64,000 bases of DNA from JAXDMK01 sp963790325 (GTDB taxonomy: Bacteria; Actinomycetota; Acidimicrobiia; Acidimicrobiales; AC-14): NCBI GenBank assembly GCA_963790325.1, contig CAWBNY010000003.1, forward strand, positions 868,001 to 932,000, in the 5' to 3' direction. This document shows, in pieces, positions 1 through 7,798 of the stretch (the stretch's first letter is position 1; each line of letters begins with the position of its first letter). The translations under genes were made by a program, and so were the position numbers. A model generated the notes under the pieces. The model saw only the letters and a list, made by a program, of their open reading frames with translations. It made no database searches and was not told the origin of the DNA.

Positions 1-1337
1 ACGACCGGGAGCTCCCACACGCCGTCGTGGCTGGCGTCGACCATCCGGACCCGACTTGCCCAGGGAGCGATGTCGAAACCGTCCGGTTCACCGAGGTTGA
101 GGAGCACCGGACCGGCCTCGTGGAGCAGGGCGAAGAAGGGCGTGGGGCCGTCCGCGGTGTGCAGGTCGAGGTCGGGCATCCGCCGCCCGAGCAGCGGGTG
201 CCCCTCCCCCAGGTCGTAGTGGACGTCGAGACCGGAGAGCATCCCGGCGATGCGCCGGCGAGGCTCGTCCATGCCGAGCAGGTCGGTCAGGATGTCGCGC
301 AGGGCGGCGTGGCGGTCATCGGGTCTCGCCAGCGCGACCTGGGCCATCGTGTTGTGCAACACCCGGGCCCCGACCGGGTGCCGTTCGGCGTGGTAGCTGT
401 CCAACAGGCCCTCCGGTGAGATCCCCTTCACCACCTGGGCCAGCTTCCACCCCAGGTTCACCGCATCCTGCACCCCGACGTTGAGGCCCTGGCCGCCCTG
501 CGGCGGATGCACGTGGGCGGCGTCCCCGGCCAGCAGGACCCGGCCCTGGCGGTAGGAGACCGCCTGTCGGGTCATGTCGGTGAACCGGGAGATCCAGGTC
601 GGGCTGTGCGCCCCGAAGTCGGTGCCGTAGACCGAGACGAGTACGTGGCGGAGCTCCTCCACGCTGGGCTCGCCGGGGTGCACGACCTCCCGTTCGGTGA
701 GGACCACCCTGACCGTCGCTCCGTCTGCGGCCCGACCCATGGCATGGGAGCCGACGCTGTCCTTCCGGAAGCCGAGCTCCGGCTCCTCGTCCATCTTGAC
801 CTCGGCGATCATCCAGCTGGTCGTGGGATCGGACCCGGCGAAGTCGATGCCGGCGACCTTGCGGATCAGGCTGCGTCCTCCGTCGCAACCGACGAGATAC
901 TGCGCCCGGAGCGACGTGTCGTCGGACAACCCGACGTCGACGCCGGTGCCGTCCTGAACGAAGCCCACCACCTCGCAGCCACGGAGGATCGGAACCCCGA
1001 GCTCACCCACCCAGCCGGCCAAGATGGGCTCGAAGATGCTCTGGAACAGCGCCAGGACGTAGTTATGGCGGGTGGGGAAATCGCTCAGGTCCAAGGTGGT
1101 CCCGGCGAAACCGAGAGCCGGGACGACGGAGCCGGCGGTGAGGAACCGCTCCGCGATGCCACGCTGATCCAGCACCTCGATGGTGCGGGCGTGGAGACCC
1201 CCGGCGCGCGATCCGTCGACATGCTGGCTGGTGCGGCGCTCGACGACGACGACGTCGATCCCCGCCAACGCCAGCTCGCCCGCGAGCATCAACCCGGTCG
1301 GGCCTCCTCCGGCGATCACCACCGCGTGCTCGGTCAT
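1..1337 (-). CDS. FAD-dependent aromatic-type monooxygenase, C-terminus cut by window edge
   Basis: Flavin monooxygenase of the PheA/TfdB/UbiH-like group, which hydroxylates aromatic or polyketide substrates using NAD(P)H and oxygen. The start is an ATG at 1337 preceded by GGAGGG at good spacing. The N-terminus has the dinucleotide-binding GGGPTG motif (about residues 10-15) followed by an acidic strand end (VVVVERR). A middle GCDGGRS motif and the later LLAGDAAHVHPPQGG flavin-ribityl motif are both intact, and I checked the reading frame to the window edge without a stop. About 445 residues are visible; family members run 480-550, so only the C-terminal tail is missing. Substrate cannot be inferred. 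The next gene is divergent or separate on the plus strand. The family assignment is secure, the specific reaction is not. Confidence 0.9.
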   Translation of the reverse strand, partial: MTEHAVVIAGGGPTGLMLAGELALAGIDVVVVERRTSQHVDGSRAGGLHARTIEVLDQRGIAERFLTAGSVVPALGFAGTTLDLSDFPTRHNYVLALFQSIFEPILAGWVGELGVPILRGCEVVGFVQDGTGVDVGLSDDTSLRAQYLVGCDGGRSLIRKVAGIDFAGSDPTTSWMIAEVKMDEEPELGFRKDSVGSHAMGRAADGATVRVVLTEREVVHPGEPSVEELRHVLVSVYGTDFGAHSPTWISRFTDMTRQAVSYRQGRVLLAGDAAHVHPPQGGQGLNVGVQDAVNLGWKLAQVVKGISPEGLLDSYHAERHPVGARVLHNTMAQVALARPDDRHAALRDILTDLLGMDEPRRRIAGMLSGLDVHYDLGEGHPLLGRRMPDLDLHTADGPTPFFALLHEAGPVLLNLGEPDGFDIAPWASRVRMVDASHDGVWELPV

Positions 1338-1506
1338 GGCGTTCCACCCTCCTGGCGTCGGAGTTCGGGCCGTGATCGGCGCCGCCGCCGAGTCATGGTC
1401 AGCACGTCCGGGTCGCTTGCGGCAAGCCCCCTCCCCCGCGGTATTCTGTTCATGGTGGCGAAGGCCCACGCCGGGATGCGCGGGCTCATCTCTGGGACAG
1501 GTCCCG

Positions 1507-2157
1507 GTGGACATCGACGACGGCGACACCCGGTGGCGCTTCGACGAGGCGTTCCTGCGGTCGAACTGGACCTGCATCTGGGGCCGGGGCTGCCTCGGCA
1601 TCGGCCCGGAGGCGGCCGAGCACCTGGGCCACGGCTGCTGCTCCCTCGGCGCCGACCTCGACGGCGACGACGAATCCCGCAACCTCAGCGCCCTCGCCGC
1701 CACTTTGGAGCCGGCCCGGTTCGAGCACCACGCGACGGCGGCCGCGGGCGGCGTGTTCGCCGACGAGACCCGATCGAGCACCCGCGTCGTCGACGGGGCG
1801 TGCATCTTCCTCAACCGGCCCGGCTTCGCCGGCGGGGCCGGGTGCGCCCTCCACCTGGAGGCGCTTCGCTCGGGCGAGTCGGTAACCGTGTGGAAGCCGT
1901 CGGTCTGCTGGCAGCTGCCGGTCAAGGTCGATTGGCACGACGGCGAGGGCGCCGACGCCGGTGTCGAGGTGGCCACCGTCCGCCGGTGGGAGCGGCGGGA
2001 CTGGGGCGCCGACGGCGAGACGATGGCCTGGTGCTGCACCGAGGGCGACCAGGCCTACGTGGGCGACCGGCCGGTGGTCGACTCGCTGGCCGAGGAGCTG
2101 GAGGAGATGGTGGGCCCGACCGTGTTCGTGGAGCTCCGGCGCCGCCTGGGCCGGTAG
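1507..2157 (+). CDS. Conserved cysteine-rich hypothetical protein
   Basis: 216 residues with GTG start at 1507; no clear Shine-Dalgarno, and the start could lie slightly upstream. I recognise it as a type of conserved actinobacterial protein of unknown function. Nine cysteines sit in well-spaced conserved-looking patches: CIWGRGC (23, 29), GHGCC (44, 45), GACIFLN (99), GCALH (113), SVCWQLP (134) and MAWCC (176, 177). The arrangement resembles metal or Fe-S cluster coordination, as in YkgJ-type putative zinc/iron-chelating proteins, but this is inference. No signal peptide or membrane segment is visible, so it should be cytoplasmic. It is followed 122 bp later by a small unrelated gene. Confidence 0.75.
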   Translation: MDIDDGDTRWRFDEAFLRSNWTCIWGRGCLGIGPEAAEHLGHGCCSLGADLDGDDESRNLSALAATLEPARFEHHATAAAGGVFADETRSSTRVVDGACIFLNRPGFAGGAGCALHLEALRSGESVTVWKPSVCWQLPVKVDWHDGEGADAGVEVATVRRWERRDWGADGETMAWCCTEGDQAYVGDRPVVDSLAEELEEMVGPTVFVELRRRLGR

Positions 2158-2279
2158 CGCTCGACCCCCTCGGTTGGCGGGGGCGGCGGGCGGCTGGCGG
2201 CTGGCGGCCGGCGGCGGGGGCGTTCGGCGATGGCCCGGCCGGGGAAGGCTTCCTGGCAAGCGGAACAAGGAGGTCCCTG

Positions 2280-2480
2280 GTGAGCGCGGTGAAGACGTTG
2301 CTGGAAAAGGCCAAGGAAGTCGTGGGCAAGGCCACGGAGACGGTGTCGGGCCTGATCAAGAAGGACGAGGGCGATGCCGAAACCCCGACGCCGGCCGCCC
2401 CCGAGACCGATCCCAGCGAGCACTCCCGCCAGATGAAGGCGGCGGTCGACGCGGCCAGGGAGGCGCAGGCAGAGGACTGA
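2280..2480 (+). CDS. Small amphipathic hypothetical protein (66 aa)
   Basis: GTG start at 2280 is preceded by a near-perfect AAGGAGG six bases upstream, which decides the start. The first half is a predicted amphipathic helix rich in Lys, Ala and Val (AVKTLLEKAKEVVGKATETV), the second half is acidic with a Pro/Thr/Glu linker and ends in an Ala-rich helix. It superficially resembles short MT0933/Rv0909-type helical antitoxin-like proteins, but no toxin partner lies beside it. Function unknown. The downstream DUF427 gene starts 21 bp later and may have its own leaderless start. Confidence 0.7.
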   Translation: MSAVKTLLEKAKEVVGKATETVSGLIKKDEGDAETPTPAAPETDPSEHSRQMKAAVDAAREAQAED

Positions 2481-2501
2481 CCCACCGGGCATCATCTGCC
2501 T

Positions 2502-3209
2502 ATGACCATCACCATGGGCAGCGGACCGTTCGGCCACCGGCCGGCGGGGATCCTCAACTTCGAACCTCCCGAACCGTTCACCCTGGTGGAGCCGGTGCCC
2601 CGCCGGATCCGGGGGGTCCGGGGTGGTGCCACCGTGGTCGACAGCGAGCGGGCCATGCTCGTCTATCAGAGCCGCACGCTCCCCCACTACGCCTTCCCCC
2701 AGGAGGACGTGTCCACCGGTGGTGAGGCCGATCCCCTCGTCGAGGGCTACGTCACCGTCCCGTGGGGCGACATGGACGAGTGGTTCGAGGAGGACGAGAA
2801 AGTCATCGTCCACCCCCGCGACCCGTACCACCGCATCGACACGTTCACCACGTCCCGGAAGGTGACGGTGACGATCGAGGGGGTCGTGCTGGCGGAGTCG
2901 GACGAGGTCAAGGCCCTCTACGAGGCCGGCCTGCCGGTGCGCTACTACTTCCCGTTCCGCGACGTCCGCCTGGAGCACCTGGTGCGCAGCGACACCGTCA
3001 CCCAGTGCGCCTACAAGGGCACCGCCATCCACTGGTCGGCCCGCGTCGGCGACACCGTCCACCCCGACGTGGCCTGGACGTACGAGGGCGACGGCGTGCA
3101 GCGGGACGCGGAGGCCATCCGGGGCCGGATCGCCTTCTACAACGAGCGCATCGACGTCGAGGTCGACGGCCTGGGCCAGGGCCGTCCGCAGACGCCCTGG
3201 TCGCGCTGA
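2502..3209 (+). CDS. DUF427 (NTP_transf_9) family protein, two-domain form
   Basis: 235-residue protein matching the DUF427 family, whose small beta-rich domain is common in actinobacteria and has no firmly established biochemical role. The conserved features are visible twice: the strand pattern around AMLVYQSRTLPHYAFP in the first half, and SDEVKALYEAGLPVRYYFP, RDVRLEHL and the CAYKGTAIHWS block in the second half, typical of the DUF427 core. No signal peptide or membrane segment. Initiation is likely leaderless: CATCAT sits six bases before the ATG and there is no Shine-Dalgarno. It converges on hypB with only a few bases between their stops. Confidence 0.88.
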   Translation: MTITMGSGPFGHRPAGILNFEPPEPFTLVEPVPRRIRGVRGGATVVDSERAMLVYQSRTLPHYAFPQEDVSTGGEADPLVEGYVTVPWGDMDEWFEEDEKVIVHPRDPYHRIDTFTTSRKVTVTIEGVVLAESDEVKALYEAGLPVRYYFPFRDVRLEHLVRSDTVTQCAYKGTAIHWSARVGDTVHPDVAWTYEGDGVQRDAEAIRGRIAFYNERIDVEVDGLGQGRPQTPWSR

Positions 3210-3214
3210 GCTCT

Positions 3215-4021
3215 CTACGCCTCGGCCTGACCCAGCAGCCAGGCGCACCACTCGTCGAGGCCCTCGCCGGTGCGGGCGGAGGCCTGGATGACCCGGGCGG
3301 TGGGGTTGACGTCGTGCAGGTTGGCCAGGAACTTGGGCAGGTCGAAGTCGAGGTACGGGAGGAGGTCGATCTTGTTGACCACCACCACGTCGGCCGCCCG
3401 GAACATCACCGGGTACTTGAGCGGCTTCTCCTCCCCCTCGGTGACGGCGTAGACCATGGCCACCGCGTGCTCACCGACCTTGAACTCGGCCGGGCACACC
3501 AGGTTGCCGACGTTCTCGATGACGAGGAGGTCGAGGTCGTCGAGCGGCAGGCGGCGGAGGCCGGACCGGACCATCACCGCGTCGAGATGGCACTCGCCGC
3601 CGAAGCCCTTGGACGTGTTGACCAGGGCGATCTCGGCCCCGTACCCCTCCAACTGGTCGGCGTCGATGCTGGTGGCGATGTCGCCCTCGAGGATGCCGAT
3701 GCGCACGGTGGGGCTGAGTGCGGCCAGGGTCCGCTTGAGGAGGCTGGTCTTGCCCGCACCGGGCGAGGACATGAGGTTGACCGCTCGAACGCCGGCCGAG
3801 GCCAGGGCCTTGCCGTTCTCCGCCGCCACCCGGTCGTTCTCGCCCAGGATGTCCTCCAGCACCGCCACCCGGGACTTGCCCGTCTCGGTGTAGCCGCTGT
3901 GGTCGCCGACGTCGCGGTGGTCATGGGCGTGGTCGTGGTCCTCGTGCCCGTCGTGGTCGTGCCCGTCGTGGTCGTGCCCGTCGTGGGTGGTGCCGTCGGG
4001 GTGGCGATGGAAGCGCCCCAT
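3215..4021 (-). CDS. hypB: Hydrogenase/urease nickel incorporation GTPase HypB
   Basis: 268-residue SIMIBI GTPase that loads nickel into [NiFe]-hydrogenase or urease with HypA. The N-terminus is a histidine-rich nickel-storage segment (about residues 5-41, encoded by GGTCGTGCCCGTCGT-type tandem repeats near 3940-3990). The P-loop SSPGAGKTS lies at about 85-93, the metal-binding CH pair in GGECHLDA at 144-145, and a third metal-site cysteine in NLVCP at about 176; NKID is the G4 motif. The start ATG overlaps the hypA stop as ATGA, which shows translational coupling and rules out a longer N-terminus. No hydrogenase, urease or other hyp gene is in this window. Confidence 0.97.
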   Translation of the reverse strand: MGRFHRHPDGTTHDGHDHDGHDHDGHEDHDHAHDHRDVGDHSGYTETGKSRVAVLEDILGENDRVAAENGKALASAGVRAVNLMSSPGAGKTSLLKRTLAALSPTVRIGILEGDIATSIDADQLEGYGAEIALVNTSKGFGGECHLDAVMVRSGLRRLPLDDLDLLVIENVGNLVCPAEFKVGEHAVAMVYAVTEGEEKPLKYPVMFRAADVVVVNKIDLLPYLDFDLPKFLANLHDVNPTARVIQASARTGEGLDEWCAWLLGQAEA

Positions 4022-4359
4022 CAGTTCTCCTCCACGTCGAACGACTCGATCCGGAGCTCCTCGCCGCTGACCAGGGTGACCTTGGTGCTCCCGCACGAGG
4101 GGCACATGAGGATCGGCATGTCGAGGGTGGTCTCGGTGTGACACTCGTCGCAGTCGATCACCGCCGGGACCTGCTCGATCACCAACTTGCTCCCGCCCAG
4201 GTTGGAGCCCTCGGTGAGCATCCCCCAGCAGAACTCGAGCGCGTCGGGCACGACCTGGCGGAAATGGCCGACCCGGATTGAGACACTGGTCACGGTGCCG
4301 CCCTCGGCGAGCTTGGCGACCGATTGCGCGATCGCCTCACACAGCGACATCTCGTGCAC
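4021..4359 (-). CDS. hypA: Hydrogenase/urease nickel incorporation protein HypA
   Basis: 112 residues, first gene of the hypAB pair. It begins VHEMSL, the family's nickel-binding N-terminus (Met-His-Glu in other species) with a GTG start at 4359 and AAGGTGG upstream; the His at position 2 is the nickel ligand. The zinc site is complete as CDEC (70, 73) and CPSC (86, 89). HypA passes nickel to the hydrogenase or urease large subunit together with the HypB encoded next. Length matches the family. The 4-bp overlap with hypB indicates a bicistronic unit. Confidence 0.97.
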   Translation of the reverse strand: MHEMSLCEAIAQSVAKLAEGGTVTSVSIRVGHFRQVVPDALEFCWGMLTEGSNLGGSKLVIEQVPAVIDCDECHTETTLDMPILMCPSCGSTKVTLVSGEELRIESFDVEEN

Positions 4360-4597
4360 GAAACCACCTTCCCTCATCCTTGCGACCCTACCGACCTCAG
4401 CGACGGTACCGCAGCGAACCGGTGGCGGATTCGGTGCCCAGCGGCCAGAATCCGTCCCCGGTAGCGCCGGTCGGGACCTCGCCCGACGTGTCGACCGGGT
4501 CGGCCTCGTCACCCACCACCGGACCGGACCCGAACCGGCGACGGTGGAACCCGCCCCGGCGAGCCTTCCGTTTCACCGCTTCGGCGGCGATGTGCCG

Positions 4598-5167
4598 CTA
4601 CCGGGTGTCGACGGCGGCGGCCAGATCCTGCTTGTGCATGGTGGAGCGGCCGGCGATCTCCTGCTCCGACGCCAGCGCCCGCAGCTCGTCGACGGTGAGC
4701 TGCTCCCGCTCCTCGACCGTGGGGAAGCCCATCCGAGCCCGGTGGGCGTCCATCTCGCGGCCGAGCTCCTCCCGGAACGCCGAGTCCGTCGCCGACCGGA
4801 TGGAGGAGAACAGCTCCGCCTCCTCCTCGTCGATGTGGTGCTCGACGCTCTCGATGAGGACCATCGCCTTGGCCACCCACTCCTGGTCGCGAGGGGTCAA
4901 CTCCCGCATCTCGGCGACCAGGACGTCGGCCACGTGGTGCTCCTGGAGGCCCTCGTCGACGGTCTCGCCGATCTCCTCCGACAGGTCGTGGGTCGCCGGG
5001 TAGAAGATCTTCTCCTCGATCGCGGTGTGGATCTCCAGGTCCTCGGCCAGGTGCCGGAAAAGGCCGGACATCTGGGCTGCGTCCCCCGCCTCGTGCGCCG
5101 CCTGGAATCGGGTGAAGGTCCCCCGGAACCGGTTGTGGTCGGCGATCAGCAGGTCCAGACAGTCCAT
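4598..5167 (-). CDS. Hemerythrin HHE protein with Rho_N/SAP-like C-terminal tail
   Basis: 189 residues. Residues 1-145 form a four-helix hemerythrin-like domain with the diiron ligands in expected places: LIADHNRF near the N-terminus, LEIHTAIEEKIFYP, LQEHHVAD and SVEHHIDEEEAELF. Such domains bind oxygen, NO or act in iron handling. The last 35 residues (LTVDELRALASEQEIAGRS then MHKQDLAAAV) match the helix-extended-helix pattern of the Rho N-terminal/SAP-like motif, a nucleic-acid-binding module. GAGGAG six bases before the ATG at 5167 supports the start. The hemerythrin call is firm; the tail assignment is by pattern only. It is monocistronic. Confidence 0.9.
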   Translation of the reverse strand: MDCLDLLIADHNRFRGTFTRFQAAHEAGDAAQMSGLFRHLAEDLEIHTAIEEKIFYPATHDLSEEIGETVDEGLQEHHVADVLVAEMRELTPRDQEWVAKAMVLIESVEHHIDEEEAELFSSIRSATDSAFREELGREMDAHRARMGFPTVEEREQLTVDELRALASEQEIAGRSTMHKQDLAAAVDTR

Positions 5168-5247
5168 TCGGCACTCCTCGGGTCGTCGTCGTCTGCGCTC
5201 TCGCTACCCAGGACGGACGCGGCCCATGCGGCTAGCGTCACCCCGAC

Positions 5248-6081
5248 ATGTGGCATGACCGCACGGTCTCGGTCGTCCTGATGACGTACGCGGAGAGGGA
5301 CTCGATCCGCGCCACCATCGAGGGCTTCCTGGCCACCGGCGTGGTCGACGAGGTGGTGGTCGTCGACAACAACGCCGAGGCCGGCACCCACGAGGAGGTG
5401 GCCGCCACCGCCGCCCGGGAGGTCCACGAGCCCCGCCAGGGCTACGGCTTCGCCACCCGCCGGGGACTGGCCGAGGCCACCGGCGACCTCCTGGTCCTGT
5501 GCGAGCCGGACGGCACGTTCATGCCCGCCGACATCTTCAAGCTGCTCGTCTACAGCGACGACTGCGACGTGGTGTTCGGCACCCGCACCACCCGGGAGCT
5601 GCTGTGGCAGGGCGCCAACATGGGTTTCTTCCTCAAATGGGGGAACTGGGCCCTGGCCAAGGTCATCGAGGTCCTGTTCAACACCAGCCACCTGAGCGAC
5701 GTCGGTTGCACCTACCGACTGCTGCGGCGGGAGGCGCTGGTGAAGGTGGAGAACCGGTTCCGGGTGGGATCGGAGCACTTCGGGCCCGAGCTGATGCTCC
5801 TGTGCCTGACCTCCGGCCTGCGGACGGTGGAGGTTCCGGTGAACTACCTCCCCCGGGTGGGCGTGTCGTCGGTCACCGGCGACTTCGGGACGGCCCTCCG
5901 CCTGGGCCTGCGCATGGGCACCTACATCCTCCGCTTCCGGCTGCGGACGCTCGGTCGCAAGCAGCGGGTGGACTGGAAGACGCCCGAGGCCGTCGACGGT
6001 GCGGTGGCCCGCCCCCTGCAGTGGGGGGAGGCGCCGGCCGGGGAACCGGACGACCTGCTCGAAGCGGGCTCGTCCGCATGA
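5248..6081 (+). CDS. Family 2 glycosyltransferase (DPM1/polyprenyl-phosphate type)
   Basis: 277-residue GT-A glycosyltransferase. The N-terminal VSVVLMTYAERDSI and DEVVVVDNN segments, CEPDGTF (variant DXD region) and the later DVGCTYRLLRREA block are typical of GT2 enzymes that transfer sugar to polyprenyl phosphate or elongate cell-surface glycans on the cytoplasmic face. No transmembrane helices are evident. A TAGCGT hexamer nine bases before the ATG suggests a leaderless or near-leaderless transcript. The following gene, a multi-pass GT-C-like protein, starts 19 bp after the stop; the pair likely makes and uses a polyprenyl-phosphate sugar. Confidence 0.88.
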   Translation: MWHDRTVSVVLMTYAERDSIRATIEGFLATGVVDEVVVVDNNAEAGTHEEVAATAAREVHEPRQGYGFATRRGLAEATGDLLVLCEPDGTFMPADIFKLLVYSDDCDVVFGTRTTRELLWQGANMGFFLKWGNWALAKVIEVLFNTSHLSDVGCTYRLLRREALVKVENRFRVGSEHFGPELMLLCLTSGLRTVEVPVNYLPRVGVSSVTGDFGTALRLGLRMGTYILRFRLRTLGRKQRVDWKTPEAVDGAVARPLQWGEAPAGEPDDLLEAGSSA

Positions 6082-6100
6082 GCACCCGCTGCTCGGGCGG

Positions 6101-7786
6101 GTGACCGCCCGCACCCGGTTGGCCCGCGTCGGGCCGGTGGCGGCGGTGGTGGCCGCCTACGCGGCGACGGTGGCCCTCCTGCCCCGGGTCGACGTCCCCG
6201 TCGGCGACGACTGGGTCTACGCCCGCACGGTGGAGCGGTTCCTCGACGGCCACGGGTTCCACATCCTCGACGCGACGGTCGTCACCCTGGTGGGTCAGGC
6301 CCTGTGGGGGGCGGCGGTGACCTCGGTGCTCGGGTTCTCCTACGTGACCCTCCGGCTGTCGACGCTGGCCTTGGCCGCGCTGGGGGCGGTGGCGCTGTTC
6401 GGTCTGTGCCGCACGCTCGGGGCCGGCCGCCCGTGGTCGGCCGTGGCGGCGGCGGCGTGGCTGTTCAACCCGCTGGCCTACGTCCTGGCCAACAGCTTCA
6501 TGAGCGACGCCGCCTACGCCGGGCTGCTGGTGACCGCCACCCTCCTCTACGGGCGGGGCCTGGGCGGTCCGCGGGAGGTGCCGAGGCTGGTTCTGGCGGG
6601 ATCGGCGGTGGCGGCGGCCGCCTTCCTGTTCCGCCAGCAGGGGGCGTTGGTGCCGGTGGCGGTGGCCGCCTTCGTGCTGGTGACGGGGCGGGCCCGGTTC
6701 GACCGGGCCGGAATGGCGGTGTTGGCCCGGGTGGCGGCGGTTCCGGCGGGGGTGGCGGTGGCCTACGCCGGCTGGCTGCGGCTGGTGCACGGCGTGCCTT
6801 CGTCGCAGGCCCTGTTCACCGAGGAGTTGGGCCTGGTGTGGCGGTCGGGGACTCCCCTCCTGCTGCTCCAGCTGGTGGTGGTGACGGTCGTCTACTGCGG
6901 CCTGTTCGTCCTCCCGGTGGCCATGGCTGCCCTCGGACGGCTCCCCGCCCTCATCCGGTCGCTCCCCCGCCGGGGGTGGTGGGTGACGGCTCCGGTGGCG
7001 GGGATCGGGGTGGCCGGCGTGATCGGCTTCGCCGTCGCCGGCCGGCTCATGCCCTACGTCCCCCAGTACCTGGCCGAGTGGGGGCTGGGCCCGGCCGACC
7101 TCAGCGGCGGGCGGCCGCCGGTGGCCGGGCGGTGGGCGTTCGGGGTGCTCACGATGGTGGCCGCGGTCTCGGTCGTGGTGGCGGCCGTGGCGGTGGGCCG
7201 GCGCGCAGCCGACGGCGGTCCCGGGCGCGGGCGCGGCGTCGCCGGCCTGGTGCTGGCGGTGCTGGTCGGCCAGGCGGTGGGGGTGCTCCCGCCGACGTTC
7301 CACTTCCAGAACCCCGTCCCCGGGGCCATCCTCACCATCACCCTCGACCGCTACCTGCTGCCGATGTTGCCCCTGGTGCTGGCGTTGGCGGTGTGGGCGA
7401 TCGCCCCCCTCCGCCTGCCGGCCTGGCCGGCATGGGCCGTGACCGGCGTGATCGGGGTGGTGGCGGTGGCCGGCACCCACGACTTCCTCGTCTTCCAACG
7501 CTCGACCTGGGATCTGGCCGCGGACACGGCGGCGGCCGGCGTCGATCTCCACCAGCTCGACGGCGGCGCCCAGTGGGACGGCGTCCACCTCTACCAGGAC
7601 GGCGTCGAGGTGCCCGAGCCCCGGGCCGACCGCCCATGGTGGATCAACCTCTTCGCCTGGACCGACGACGCCACCTACGTGGTGTCGACCGTCCCCCTCC
7701 CCGGCTACGAGGAGGTGCGGCGGGTGCCCTACGACGCGTGGCTGCCGCCCGCCGACCCGGTCCTGCTCCTGTTGCGGCGCCTGTAA
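6101..7786 (+). CDS. Multi-pass membrane glycosyltransferase-like protein (GT-C fold)
   Basis: 561 residues with about ten to twelve hydrophobic helices. The first extracytoplasmic loop carries VGDDWVYARTVERF, the Asp-Asp/aromatic arrangement typical of GT-C transferases (ArnT/PMT group) that use polyprenyl-phosphate sugars. A soluble C-terminal region of about 90 residues follows the last helix. I chose the GTG at 6101, 19 bp after the upstream glycosyltransferase stop; no in-frame ATG exists nearby and the Shine-Dalgarno is weak, so translational coupling is likely. Together with the upstream GT2 gene it forms a two-gene unit. Substrate and acceptor are unknown. Confidence 0.8.
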   Translation: MTARTRLARVGPVAAVVAAYAATVALLPRVDVPVGDDWVYARTVERFLDGHGFHILDATVVTLVGQALWGAAVTSVLGFSYVTLRLSTLALAALGAVALFGLCRTLGAGRPWSAVAAAAWLFNPLAYVLANSFMSDAAYAGLLVTATLLYGRGLGGPREVPRLVLAGSAVAAAAFLFRQQGALVPVAVAAFVLVTGRARFDRAGMAVLARVAAVPAGVAVAYAGWLRLVHGVPSSQALFTEELGLVWRSGTPLLLLQLVVVTVVYCGLFVLPVAMAALGRLPALIRSLPRRGWWVTAPVAGIGVAGVIGFAVAGRLMPYVPQYLAEWGLGPADLSGGRPPVAGRWAFGVLTMVAAVSVVVAAVAVGRRAADGGPGRGRGVAGLVLAVLVGQAVGVLPPTFHFQNPVPGAILTITLDRYLLPMLPLVLALAVWAIAPLRLPAWPAWAVTGVIGVVAVAGTHDFLVFQRSTWDLAADTAAAGVDLHQLDGGAQWDGVHLYQDGVEVPEPRADRPWWINLFAWTDDATYVVSTVPLPGYEEVRRVPYDAWLPPADPVLLLLRRL

Positions 7787-7798
7787 GCCGGGCGGCCG

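Noticed and set aside
507..2480. 657-codon open frame on the plus strand
   Set aside because: It lies over the minus-strand monooxygenase and the cysteine-rich gene in another frame; only its last 66 codons (from GTG 2280) have a ribosome site and sensible composition.
5873..7588. 571-codon minus-strand open frame with His/Arg/Gln-rich sequence
   Set aside because: Antisense shadow of the glycosyltransferase pair; low-complexity composition.
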